In this document: piece after piece, positions 1-13,636 of the stretch
How the letters are laid out: the number at the start of each line of letters is the position of its first letter
How positions within the stretch are numbered: position 1 is the stretch's first letter
Source of the DNA: Tachypleus tridentatus
Taxonomy: Eukaryota; Arthropoda; Merostomata; Xiphosura; Limulidae
Assembly (NCBI RefSeq): GCF_004210375.1
Contig: NC_134832.1
Location: 154,253,592 to 154,317,591, forward strand
Reading direction: 5' to 3'
DNA: 64,000 nucleotides
Position numbers and translations under genes: made by a program
The notes under the pieces: model-generated
Databases searched by the model: none
Seen by the model: the letters and a program-made list of their open reading frames with translations, nothing else
What the model was told of the DNA's origin: nothing

Positions 1-3000
1 AATATCCTGTACTTCTCCCACTTCCAGTGAACATGTACATGTGTGGGTTATTCATTATAAATAAAATAAAATATCCTGTACTTCTCCCACTTCCAGTGAA
101 CATGTATATGTGTGGGTTATTCATTATAAATAAAATAAAATATCCTGTACTTCTCCCACTTCCAGTGAACATGTATATGTGTGGGTTATTCATGATAAAT
201 AAAATATCCTGTACTTCTCCCACTTCCAGTGAACATGTATATGTGTGGGTTATTCATTATAAATAAAATAAAATATCCTGTACTTCTCCCACTTCCAGTG
301 AACATGTACATGTGTGGGTTATTCATTATAAATAAAATAAAATATCCTGTACTTCTCCCACTTCCAGTGAACATGTACATGTGTGGGTTATTCATTATAA
401 ATAAAATAAAATATCCTGTACTTCTCCCACTTCCAGTGAACATGTATATGTGTGGGTTATTCATTATAAATAAAATAAAATATCCTGTACTTCTCCCACT
501 TCCAGTGAACATGTACATGTGTGGGTTATTCATTATAAATAAAATAAAATATCCTGTACTTCTCCCACTTCCAGTGAACATGTACATGTGTGGGTTATTC
601 ATTATAAATAAAATAAAATATCCTGTACTTCTCCCACTTCCAGTGAACATGTACATGTGTGGGTTATTCATTATAAATAAAATAAAATATCCTGTACTTC
701 TCCCACTTCCAGTGAACATGTACATGTGTGGGTTATTCATTATAAATAAAATAAAATATCCTGTACTTCTCCCACTTCCAGTGAACATGTATATGTGTGG
801 GTTATTCATTATAAATAAAATAAAATATCCTGTACTTCTCCCACTTCCAGTGAACATGTACATGTGTGGGTTATTCATTATAAATAAAATAAAATATCCT
901 GTACTTCTCCCACTTCCAGTGAACATGTACATGTGTGGGTTATTCATTATAAATAAAATAAAATATCCTGTACTTCTCCCACTTCCAGTGAACATGTACA
1001 TGTGTGGGTTATTCATTATAAATAAAATAAAATATCCTGTACTTCTCCCACTTCCAGTGAACATGTACATGTGTGGGTTATTCATTATAAATAAAATAAA
1101 ATATCCTGTACTTCTCCCACTTCCAGTGAACATGTACATGTGTGGGTTATTCATTATAAATAAAATAAAATATCCTGTACTTCTCCCACTTCCAGTGAAC
1201 ATGTACATGTGTGGGTTATTCATTATAAATAAAATAAAATATCCTGTACTTCTCCCACTTCCAGTGAACATGTACATGTGTGGGTTATTCATTATAAATA
1301 AAATAAAATATCCTGTACTTCTCCCACTTCCAGTGAACATGTACATGTGTGGGTTATTCATTATAAATAAAATAAAATATCCTGTACTTCTCCCACTTCC
1401 AGTGAACATGTACATGTGTGGGTTATTCATTATAAATAAAATAAAATATCCTGTACTTCTCCCACTTCCAGTGAACATGTACATGTGTGGGTTATTCATT
1501 ATAAATAAAATAAAATATCCTGTACTTCTCCCACTTCCAGTGAACATGTACATGTGTGGGTTATTCATTATAAATAAAATAAAATATCCTGTACTTCTCC
1601 CACTTCCAGTGAACATGTACATGTGTGGGTTATTCATTATAAATAAAATAAAATATCCTGTACTTCTCCCACTTCCAGTGAACATGTACATGTGTGGGTT
1701 ATTCATTATAAATAAAATAAAATATCCTGTACTTCTCCCACTTCCAGTGAACATGTACATGTGTGGGTTATTCATTATAAATAAAATAAAATATCCTGTA
1801 CTTCTCCCACTTCCAGTGAACATGTACATGTGTGGGTTATTCATTATAAATAAAATAAAATATCCTGTACTTCTCCCACTTCCAGTGAACATGTACATGT
1901 GTGGGTTATTCATTATAAATAAAATAAAATATCCTGTACTTCTCCCACTTCCAGTGAACATGTACATGTGTGGGTTATTCATTATAAATAAAATAAAATA
2001 TCCTGTACTTCTCCCACTTCCAGTGAACATGTATATGTGTGGGTTATTCATTATAAATAAAATAAAATATCCTGTACTTCTCCCACTTCCAGTGAACATG
2101 TACATGTGTGGGTTATTCATTATAAATAAAATAAAATATCCTGTACTTCTCCCACTTCCAGTGAACATGTACATGTGTGGGTTATTCATTATAAATAAAA
2201 TAAAATATCCTGTACTTCTCCCACTTCCAGTGAACATGTACATGTGTGGGTTATTCATTATAAATAAAATAAAATATCCTGTACTTCTCCCACTTCCAGT
2301 GAACATGTATATGTGTGGGTTATTCATTATAAATAAAATAAAATATCCTGTACTTCTCCCACTTCCAGTGAACATGTATATGTGTGGGTTATTCATTATA
2401 AATAAAATAAAATATCCTGTACTTCTCCCACTTCCAGTGAACATGTACATGTGTGGGTTATTCATTATAAATAAAATAAAATATCCTGTACTTCTCCCAC
2501 TTCCAGTGAACATGTACATGTGTGGGTTATTCATTATAAATAAAATAAAATATCCTGTACTTCTCCCACTTCCAGTGAACATGTACATGTGTGGGTTATT
2601 CATTATAAATAAAATAAAATATCCTGTACTTCTCCCACTTCCAGTGAACATGTACATGTGTGGGTTATTCATTATAAATAAAATAAAATATCCTGTACTT
2701 CTCCCACTTCCAGTGAACATGTACATGTGTGGGTTATTCATTATAAATAAAATAAAATATCCTGTACTTCTCCCACTTCCAGTGAACATGTACATGTCTG
2801 GGTTATTCATTATAAATAAAATAAAATATCCTGTACTTCTCCCACTTCCAGTGAACATGTACATGTGTGGGTTATTCATTATAAATAAAATAAAATATCC
2901 TGTACTTCTCCCACTTCCAGTGAACATGTATATGTGTGGGTTATTCATGATAAATAAAATATCCTGTACTTCTCCCACTTCCAGTGAACATGTATATGTG

Positions 3001-6000
3001 TGGGTTATTCATTATAAATAAAATAAAATATCCTGTACTTCTCCCACTTCCAGTGAACATGTATATGTGTGGGTTATTCATTATAAATAAAATAAAATAT
3101 CCTGTACTTCTCCCACTTCCAGTGAACATGTACATGTGTGGGTTATTCATTATAAATAAAATAAAATATCCTGTACTTCTCCCACTTCCAGTGAACATGT
3201 ATATGTCTGGGTTATTCATTATAAATAAAATAAAATATCCTGTACTTCTCCCACTTCCAGTGAACATGTACATGTGTGGGTTATTCATTATAAATAAAAT
3301 AAAATATCCTGTACTTCTCCCACTTCCAGTGAACATGTACATGTCTGGGTTATTCATTATAAATAAAATAAAATATCCTGTACTTCTCCCACTTCCAGTG
3401 AACATGTACATGTCTGGGTTATTCATTATAAATAAAATAAAATATCCTGTACTTCTCCCACTTCCAGTGAACATGTACATGTGTGGGTTATTCATTATAA
3501 ATAAAATAAAATATCCTGTACTTCTCCCACTTCCAGTGAACATGTATATGTCTGGGTTATTCATTATAAATAAAATAAAATATCCTGTACTTCTCCCACT
3601 TCCAGTGAACATGTACATGTGTGGGTTATTCATTATAAATAAAATAAAATATCCTGTACTTCTCCCACTTCCAGTGAACATGTACATGTGTGGGTTATTC
3701 ATTATAAATAAAATAAAATATCCTGTACTTCTCCCACTTCCAGTGAACATGTACATGTCTGGGTTATTCATTATAAATAAAATAAAATATCCTGTACTTC
3801 TCCCACTTCCAGTGAACATGTACATGTGTGGGTTATTCATTATAAATAAAATAAAATATCCTGTACTTCTCCCACTTCCAGTGAACATGTACATGTGTGG
3901 GTTATTCATTATAAATAAAATAAAATATCCTGTACTTCTCCCACTTCCAGTGAACATGTATATGTCTGGGTTATTCATTATAAATAAAATAAAATATCCT
4001 GTACTTCTCCCACTTCCAGTGAACATGTACATGTGTGGGTTATTCATTATAAATAAAATAAAATATCCTGTACTTCTCCCACTTCCAGTGAACATGTACA
4101 TGTGTGGGTTATTCATTATAAATAAAATAAAATATATCCTGTACTTCTCCCACTTCCAGTGAACATGTACATGTGTGGGTTATTCATTATAAATAAAATA
4201 AAATATCCTGTACTTCTCCCACTTCCAGTGAACATGTATATGTGTGGGTTATTCATTATAAATAAAATAAAATATCCTGTACTTCTCCCACTTCCAGTGA
4301 ACATGTATATGTGTGGGTTATTCATTATAAATAAAATAAAATATCCTGTACTTCTCCCACTTCCAGTGAACATGTACATGTGTGGGTTATTCATTATAAA
4401 TAAAATAAAATATCTTGTACTTCTCCCACTTCCAGTGAACATGTACATGTGTGGGTTATTCATTATAAATAAAATAAAATATCCTGTACTTCTCCCACTT
4501 CCAGTGAACATGTACATGTGTGGGTTATTCATTATAAATAAAATAAAATATCCTGTACTTCTCCCACTTCCAGTGAACATGTACATGTGTGGGTTATTCA
4601 TTATAAATAAAATAAAATATCCTGTACTTCTCCCACTTCCAGTGAACATGTACATGTGTGGGTTATTCATTATAAATAAAATAAAATATCCTGTACTTCT
4701 CCCACTTCCAGTGAACATGTACATGTCTGGGTTATTCATTATAAATAAAATAAAATATCCTGTACTTCTCCCACTTCCAGTGAACATGTATATGTGTGGG
4801 TTATTCATTATAAATAAAAAAAATATCCTGTACTTCTCCCACTTCCAGTGAACATGTATATGTTTTGGTTATTCATGATAAATAAAATATCCTGTATTTC
4901 TCCCACTTTCAGTGAACATGTATATGTGTGGGTTATTCATTATAAATAAAATAAAATATCCTGTACTTCTCCCACTTCCAGTGAACATGTATATGTGTGG
5001 GTTATTCATTATAAATAAAATAAAATATCCTGTACTTCTCCCACTTCCAGTGAACATGTACATGTGTGGGCTATTCATGATAAATAAAATAAAATATCCT
5101 GTACTTCTCCCACTTCCAGTGAACATGTATATGTCTGGGTTATTCATGATAAATAAAATAAAATATCCTGTACTTCTCCCACTTCCAGTGAACATGTACA
5201 TGTGTGGGTTATTCATTATAAATAAAATAAAATATCCTGTACTTCTCCCACTTCCAGTGAACAAGTACATGTCTGGGTTATTCATTATAAATAAAATAAA
5301 ATATCCTGTACTTCTCCCACTTCCAGTGAACATGTACATGTCTGGGTTATTCATTATAAATAAAATAAAATATCCTGTACTTCTCCCACTTCCAGTGAAC
5401 ATGTACATGTCTGGGCTATTCATGATAAATAAAATAAAATATCCTGTACTTTCCCACTTCCAGTGAACATGTATATGTCTGGGTTATTCATTATAAATAA
5501 AATAAAATATCCTGTACTTCTCCCACTTCCAGTGAACATGTATATGTGTGGGTTATTCATTATAAATAAAATAAAATATCCTGTACTTCTCCCACTTCCA
5601 GTGAACATGAACATGTGTGGGTTATTCATTATAAATAAAATAAAATATCCTGTACTTCTCCCACTTCCAGTGAACATGTACATGTGTGGGTTATTCATTA
5701 TAAATAAAATAAAATATCCTGTACTTCTCCCACTTCCAGTGAACACGTATATGTCTGGGTTATTCATTATAAATAAAATAAAATATCCTGTACTTCTCCC
5801 ACTTCCAGTGAACATGTACATGTGTGGGTTATTCATTATAAATAAAATAAAATATCCTGTACTTCTCCCACTTCCAGTGAACATGTATATGTGTGGGTTA
5901 TTCATTATAAATAAAATAAAATATCCTGTACTTCTCCCACTTCCAGTGAACATGTATATGTGTGGGTTATTCATTATAAATAAAATAAAATATCCTGTAC

Positions 6001-9000
6001 TTCTCCCACTTCCAGTGAACATGTACATGTGTGGGTTATTCATTATAAATAAAATAAAATATCCTGTACTTCTCCCACTTCCAGTGAACATGTACATGTG
6101 TGGGTTATTCATTATAAATAAAATAAAATATCCTGTACTTCTCCCACTTCCAGTGAACATGTACATGTGTGGGTTATTCATTATAAATAAAATAAAATAT
6201 CCTGTACTTCTCCCACTTCCAGTGAACATGTACATGTGTGGGTTATTCATTATAAATAAAATAAAATATCCTGTACTTCTCCCACTTCCAGTGAACATGT
6301 ACATGTGTGGGTTATTCATTATAAATAAAATAAAATATCCTGTACTTCTCCCACTTCCAGTGAACATGTACATGTGTGGGTTATTCATTATAAATAAAAT
6401 AAAATATCCTGTACTTCTCCCACTTCCAGTGAACATGTATATGTGTGGGTTATTCATTATAAATAAAATAAAATATCCTGTACTTCTCCCACTTCCAGTG
6501 AACATGTACATGTGTGGGTTATTCATGATAAATAAAATAAAATATCCTGTACTTCTCCCACTTCCAGTGAACATGTACATGTGTGGGTTATTCATTATAA
6601 ATAAAATAAAAATATCCTGTACTTCTCCCACTTCCAGTGAACATGTACATGTGTGGGTTATTCATTATAAATAAAATAAAATATCCTGTACTTCTCCCAC
6701 TTCCAGTGAACATGTATATGTGTGGGTTATTCATTATAAATAAAATAAAATATCCTGTACTTCTCCCACTTCCAGTGAACATGTATATGTGTGGGTTATT
6801 CATTATAAATAAAATAAAATATCCTGTACTTCTCCCACTTCCAGTGAACATGTACATGTGTGGGTTATTCATTATAAATAAAATAAAATATCCTGTACTT
6901 CTCCCACTTCCAGTGAACATGTACATGTCTGGGTTATTCATTATAAATAAAATAAAATATCCTGTACTTCTCCCACTTCCAGTGAACATGTACATGTGTG
7001 GGTTATTCATTATAAATAAAATAAAATATCCTGTACTTCTCCCACTTCCAGTGAACATGTACATGTGTGGGTTATTCATGATAAATAAAATAAAATATCC
7101 TGTACTTCTCCCACTTCCAGTGAACATGTATATGTGTGGGTTATTCATTATAAATAAAATAAAATATCCTGTACTTCTCCCACTTCCAGTGAACATGTAT
7201 ATGTGTGGGTTATTCATTATAAATAAAATAAAATATCCTGTACTTCTCCCACTTCCAGTGAACATGTACATGTGTGGGTTATTCATTATAAATAAAATAA
7301 AATATCCTGTACTTCTCCCACTTCCAGTGAACATGTACATGTGTGGGTTATTCATTATAAATAAAATAAAATATCCTGTACTTCTCCCACTTCCAGTGAA
7401 CATGTATATGTCTGGGTTATTCATTATAAATAAAATAAAATATCCTGTACTTCTCCCACTTCCAGTGAACATGTACATGTGTGGGTTATTCATTATAAAT
7501 AAAATAAAATATCCTGTACTTCTCCCACTTCCAGTGAACATGTATATGTGTGGGTTATTCATTATAAATAAAATAAAATATCCTGTACTTCTCCCACTTC
7601 CAGTGAACATGTATATGTGTGGGTTATTCATTATAAATAAAATAAAATATCCTGTACTTCTCCCACTTCCAGTGAACATGTACATGTGTGGGTTATTCAT
7701 TATAAATAAAATAAAATATCCTGTACTTCTCCCACTTCCAGTGAACATGTACATGTGTGGGTTATTCATTATAAATAAAATAAAATATCCTGTACTTCTC
7801 CCACTTCCAGTGAACATGTACATGTGTGGGTTATTCATTATAAATAAAATAAAATATCCTGTACTTCTCCCACTTCCAGTGAACATGTACATGTGTGGGT
7901 TATTCATTATAAATAAAATAAAATATCCTGTACTTCTCCCACTTCCAGTGAACATGTACATGTGTGGGTTATTCATTATAAATAAAATAAAATATCCTGT
8001 ACTTCTCCCACTTCCAGTGAACATGTACATGTGTGGGTTATTCATTATAAATAAAATAAAATATCCTGTACTTCTCCCACTTCCAGTGAACATGTACATG
8101 TGTGGGTTATTCATTATAAATAAAATAAAATATCCTGTACTTCTCCCACTTCCAGTGAACATGTATATGTCTGGGTTATTCATTATAAATAAAATAAAAT
8201 ATCCTGTACTTCTCCCACTTCCAGTGAACATGTACATGTGTGGGTTATTCATTATAAATAAAATAAAATATCCTGTACTTCTCCCACTTCCAGTGAACAT
8301 GTACATGTGTGGGTTATTCATTATAAATAAAATAAAATATCCTGTACTTCTCCCACTTCCAGTGAACATGTACATGTGTGGGTTATTCATTATAAATAAA
8401 ATAAAATATCCTGTACTTCTCCCACTTCCAGTGAACATGTATATGTGTGGGTTATTCATTATAAATAAAATAAAATATCCTGTACTTCTCCCACTTCCAG
8501 TGAACATGTATATGTGTGGGTTATTCATTATAAATAAAATAAAATATCCTGTACTTCTCCCACTTCCAGTGAACATGTACATGTGTGGGTTATTCATTAT
8601 AAATAAAATAAAATATCCTGTACTTCTCCCACTTCCAGTGAACATGTATATGTGTGGGTTATTCATTATAAATAAAATAAAATATCCTGTACTTCTCCCA
8701 CTTCCAGTGAACATGTATATGTGTGGGTTATTCATTATAAATAAAATAAAATATCCTGTACTTCTCCCACTTCCAGTGAACATGTACATGTGTGGGTTAT
8801 TCATTATAAATAAAATAAAATATCCTGTACTTCTCCCACTTCCAGTGAACATGTACATGTGTGGGTTATTCATTATAAATAAAATAAAATATCCTGTACT
8901 TCTCCCACTTCCAGTGAACATGTACATGTGTGGGTTATTCATTATAAATAAAATAAAATATCCTGTACTTCTCCCACTTCCAGTGAACATGTACATGTGT

Positions 9001-10836
9001 GGGTTATTCATTATAAATAAAATAAAATATCCTGTACTTCTCCCACTTCCAGTGAACATGTACATGTGTGGGTTATTCATTATAAATAAAATAAAATATC
9101 CTGTACTTCTCCCACTTCCAGTGAACATGTACATGTGTGGGTTATTCATTATAAATAAAATAAAATATCCTGTACTTCTCCCACTTCCAGTGAACATGTA
9201 CATGTGTGGGTTATTCATTATAAATAAAATAAAATATCCTGTACTTCTCCCACTTCCAGTGAACATGTACATGTGTGGGTTATTCATTATAAATAAAATA
9301 AAATATCCTGTACTTCTCCCACTTCCAGTGAACATGTACATGTGTGGTTATTCATGATAAATAAAATAAAATATCCTGTACTTCTCCCACTTCCAGTGAA
9401 CATGTACATGTGTGGGTTATTCATTATAAATAAAATAAAAATATCCTGTACTTCTCCCACTTCCAGTGAACATGTACATGTGTGGGTTATTCATTATAAA
9501 TAAAATAAAATATCCTGTACTTCTCCCACTTCCAGTGAACATGTATATGTGTGGGTTATTCATTATAAATAAAATAAAATATCCTGTACTTCTCCCACTT
9601 CCAGTGAACATGTATATGTGTGGGTTATTCATTATAAATAAAATAAAATATCCTGTACTTCTCCCACTTCCAGTGAACATGTACATGTGTGGGTTATTCA
9701 TTATAAATAAAATAAAATATCCTGTACTTCTCCCACTTCCAGTGAACATGTATATGTGTGGGTTATTCATTATAAATAAAATAAAATATCCTGTACTTCT
9801 CCCACTTCCAGTGAACATGTACATGTGTGGGTTATTCATTATAAATAAAATAAAATATCCTGTACTTCTCCCACTTCCAGTGAACATGTATATGTCTGGG
9901 TTATTCATTATAAATAATATAAAATATCCCGTACTTCTCCCACTTCCAGTGAACATGTACATGTGTGGGTTATTCATGATAAATAAAATAAAATATCCTG
10001 TACTTCTCTTACTTCCAGTGAACATGTACATGTGTGGGTTATTCATTATAAATAAAATAAAATATATCCTGTACTTCTCCCACTTCCAGTGAACATGTAC
10101 ATGTGTGGGTTATTCATTATAAATAAAATAAAATATCCTGTACTTCTCCCACTTCCAGTGAACATGCACATGTGTGGGTTATTCATTATAAATAAAATAA
10201 AATATCCTGTACTTCTCCCACTTCCAGTGAACATGTACATGTCTGGGCTATTCATGATAAATAAAATAAAATATCTTGTACTTCTCCCACTTCCAGTGAA
10301 CATGTACATGTGTGGGTTATTCATTATAAATAAAATAAAATATCCTGTACTTCTCCCACTTCCAGTGAACAAGTACATGTCTGGGTTATTCATGATAAAT
10401 AAAATAAAATATCCTGTACTTCTCCCACTTCCAGTGAACATGTACATGTCTGGGTTATTCATTATAAATAAAATAAAATATCCTGTACTTCTCCCACTTC
10501 CAGTGAACATGTACATGTCTGGGCTATTCATGATAAATAAAATAAAATATCCTGTAGTTTTCCCACTTCCAGTGAACATGTATATGTCTGGGTTATTCAT
10601 GATAAATAAAATAAAATATCCTGTACTTCTCCCACTTCCAGTGAACATGTACATGTGTGGGTTATTCATTATAAATAAAATAAAATATCCTGTAGTTCTC
10701 CCACTTCCAGTGAACATGTACATGTGTGGGTTATTCATTATAAATGAAATAAAATATCCTGTACTTCTCCCACTTCCAGTGAACATGTACATGTCTGGGT
10801 TATTCATAATAAATAAAATAAAATATCCTGTACTTC
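1..10836. repeat. 69-bp satellite array, about 157 units, open at left edge
   Basis: Near-identical 69-bp units run head to tail from the first base of the window to about 10,836, so the true array is longer. Variation is limited: c/t in gta[c/t]atg, g/c in gt[g/c]tggg, t/g in attcat[t/g]ata, and rare length variants (64 bp near 191, 2,946 and 4,875; 71 bp near 4,134 and 10,065; 70 bp near 6,608 and 9,433). Each unit carries a perfect 12-bp palindrome (acatgtacatgt) in the c-form, an AATAAA-rich tail, and a pyrimidine-rich stretch ending in cttccag. Because 69 is a multiple of three and the monomer lacks stops in some frames on both strands, open frames of up to 930 codons appear on both strands. 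They are periodic every 23 codons and are not genes. The right edge (10.2-10.8 kb) is the most divergent part, as expected at a satellite border. Confidence 0.98.
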
Positions 10837-11421
10837 TGTTTGAATTTCTCCTCTTATTCCATTTGATTCTGTTAGTAAACTTTAGTCATAAATGGAATCT
10901 TAAGGCCCAGTCTACTTCTGGAGGTTGACCTTAAGGCCACATTTATAGGTCTTTGTCTTAGTTTTGATGGGAATTTTAGCCTGCAAATCACTGTCATGTG
11001 TAACTGAATTCTAAAGAATATTTTATGTCCTAATTTATAATAATAAAATATTAAGATTAGTAACGTACCCTTCAGATTATCATTGTTTTGCTGTTTATAG
11101 CCTATGAAACAGTCTAGTGCCTGATTGTTTCAATACATATACGTAAATAAATTAAAAGCACTTTTAACCCATCCTTATTTAAGTGTCACCTTTAAACAAT
11201 GCTTAAAGAGAATCACACTTCTCAACTATGGAACTTACCTAATTCTACAGTCATGTCAATAATACCCAAAACCTGAAGTTGTTACCACTGTGTATTAATT
11301 GTAAAGGAAACCAATATAATTACAATAATGGTAATTGTACAGAGAAATGTACATGTAAGAAACAACACAACGACGATGCTTTTGTATCCTGTTTCACAGG
11401 AGTTTAATGCTTAGAAATTGT
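10837..11421. other. Unique AT-rich DNA, nothing recognised
   Basis: This stretch follows the abrupt end of the 69-bp array. I see no open frame of note, no RNA gene and no repeat. Confidence 0.6.
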
Positions 11422-11660
11422 GGCCTGGCATGGCCAGGTGGATTAAGGTGCATGACTCAATCTGAGGGTTGCAGGTTTGAATCCCCATCGCACCAAATGT
11501 GCTTGCCCTTTTAGCCGTGGGAACATTATAATGTGACAGTCAATCCCACTATTCATTGATAAAAGAGTAGCCTGAGAGTTGGCAGTGGGTGGTGATTACT
11601 AGCTGCCTTCCCTCTACTCTTACACTACTAAATTAGGAATGGCTAGCACATATAGCCCTT
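11422..11660 (+). mobile_element. tRNA-derived SINE (family 1), diverged and 3'-truncated
   Basis: The copy opens with a tRNA-like head: a ggcctggcatggccaggtgg box A region, and a box B-like ggtttgaatcc. The family body follows (aatcccactattcattg, then gtgggtggtgattactagct, then ctaaattaggaatggctagc). It matches the copies at 22.4, 44.4 and 62.3 kb along its length but carries many transitions. The expected tail (tagctttgtgcgaaat plus an A-rich end) is missing. The copy stops at agccctt and is followed by gcacaaagctac, the reverse complement of that tail core, at the edge of the fold-back element. The anticodon-loop region of the better copies reads CTCGTAA, suggesting tRNA-Thr-like ancestry. 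This is a dead copy, not a functional tRNA. Confidence 0.88.
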
Positions 11661-12066
11661 GCACAAAGCTACATCTTGAAAATAGTCCTACAACATAGTT
11701 TCTATTTCAAAAACTATCTTAAGGTTTTGTACCCCTTATACTCTTCACAATCCATTTACTGCATGAGGATGACAATTTTCCAGAACTCATTTCACAAGTC
11801 TTTAATACACGGAAGTCCATAGGTTGTATGTCTGGCAACTTTATCAGTATGTCTTCCTATGAGATAACAGGAGTATATGTGAGGTATCAAATATTTAAAC
11901 CTAGAAAACAACTTGTGTACATATCCATGACTTGTATCTGTTTAACGGAAAATTGTCATTCTCGTGCAGTAAATGGATTGTGAAGAGTAGAAGGGTTTTG
12001 AAGCCTTAAAATAGTTTTTGTAATGGAAACTGTACTGTTGGACAATTTTCAAATAAAACATTGTGC
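11661..12066. mobile_element. Fold-back (inverted-repeat) element fused to the 77-bp satellite
   Basis: Left arm 11,661-11,781 is the reverse complement of right arm 11,947-12,066, roughly 80-85% identical by eye. The best block is cagtaaatggattgtgaaga in the right arm against its complement in the left. About 165 bp of unrelated DNA separates the arms. The outer part of the right arm (tggaaactgtactgttgga) is the start of the 77-bp satellite monomer. The left arm therefore holds one partial inverted monomer, whereas the right arm runs into about 21 direct copies. No transposase is present, so this would be a non-autonomous or fold-back-type element. I see no clear target-site duplication. The right haplotype copy starts inside the satellite, so this element cannot be compared there. 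Confidence 0.75.
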
Positions 12067-13636
12067 AGGATGTACTGACCTGGTGACGTCATTCTTTTGA
12101 TGGAAACTGTACTGTTGGACTATTTTCAAATAAAACATTGTGCAGGATGTACTGACCTGGTGACGTCATTCTTTTGATGGAAACTGTACTGTTGGACTAT
12201 TTTCAAATAAAACATTGTGCAGGATGTACTGACCTGGTGACGTCATTCTTTTGATGGAAACTGTACTGTTGGACTATTTTCAAATAAAACATTGTGCAGG
12301 ATGTACTGACCTGGTGACGTCATTCTTTTGATGGAAACTGTACTGTTGGACTATTTTCAAATAAAACATTATGTAGGATGTACTGACCTGGTGATGTCAT
12401 TCTTTTGATGGAAACTGTACTGTTGGATTATTTTCAAATAAAACATTGTGCAGGATGTACTGACCTGGTGACGTCATTCCTTTGATGGAAACTGTACTGT
12501 TGGACTATTTTCAAATAAACCATTGTGCAGGATGTACTGACCTGGTGACGTCATTCTTTTGATGGAAACTGTACTGTTGGACTATTTTCAAATAAAACAT
12601 TATGTAGGATGTACTGACCTGGTGACGTCATTCTTTTGATGGAAACTGTACTATTAGACTATTTTCAAATAAAACATTATGTAGGATGTACTGACCTGGT
12701 GACGTCATTCTTTTGATGGAACTGTACTGTTGGACTATTTTCAAATAAAACATTATGTAGGGTGTACTGACCTGGTGACATCATTCTTTTCATGGAAACT
12801 GTACTGTTGGACTATTTTCAAATAAAACATTATGTAGGGTGTACTGACCTGGTGACATCATTCTTTTCATGGAAACTGTACTGTTGGACTATTTTCAAAT
12901 AAAACATTATGCAGGATGTACTGACCTGGTGACATCATTCTATTGATGGAAACTGTACTGTTGGACTATTTTCAAATAAAACATTGTGCAGGATGTACTG
13001 ACCTGGTGACGTCATTCTTTTGATGGAAACGTTACTGTTGGACTATTTTCAAATAAAACATTGTGCAGGATGTACTGACCTGGCGATGTCATTCTTTTGA
13101 TGGAAACTGTACTGTTGGATTATTTTCAAATAAAACATTGTGCAGGATGTACTGACCTGGTGACGTCATTCTTTTGATGGAAACTGTACTGTTGGACTAT
13201 TTTCAAATAAAACATTGTGCAGGATGTACTGACCTGGTGACGTCATTCTTTTGATGGAAACTGTACTGTTGGACTATTTTCAAATAAAACATTATGTAGG
13301 ATGTACTGACCTGGTGATGTCATTCTTTTGATGGAAACTGTACTGTTGGACTATTTTCAAATAAAACATTGTGCAGGATGTACTGACCTGGTGACGTCAT
13401 TCTTTTGATGGAAACTGTACTATTAGACTATTTTCAAATAAAACATTATGTAGGATGTACTGACCTGGTGACGTCATTCTTTTGATGGAACTGTACTGTT
13501 GGACTATTTTCAAATAAAACATTATGTAGGATGTACTGACCTGGTGACGTCATTCTTTTCATGGAAACTGTACTGTTGGACTATTTTCAAATAAAACATT
13601 ATGCAGGATGTACTGACCTGGTGACGTCATTCTTTT
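12021..13636. repeat. 77-bp satellite array, copy A, about 21 units
   Basis: Tandem 77-bp units: gatggaaactgtactgttgg, then actattttcaaataaaacat, then a variable tgtgcagg/tatgtagg, then tgacctggtgacgtcattct. Most units contain the 8-bp palindrome tgacgtca; some carry tgacatca or tgatgtca. A pair of marked units (ctattagact followed by a unit missing one a) occurs at 12,651 and again at 13,420, ten units later. The array ends cleanly at 13,636, at the same base as in copy B. Confidence 0.97.

Noticed and set aside
186..9357. Very long open frames (up to 930 codons) on both strands
   Set aside because: They repeat every 23 codons, occur on both strands at once and follow from a 69-bp stop-free satellite unit.
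1..10836. Centromeric or telomeric array
   Set aside because: The unit is not a telomere motif, and nothing in the sequence alone shows centromere function.
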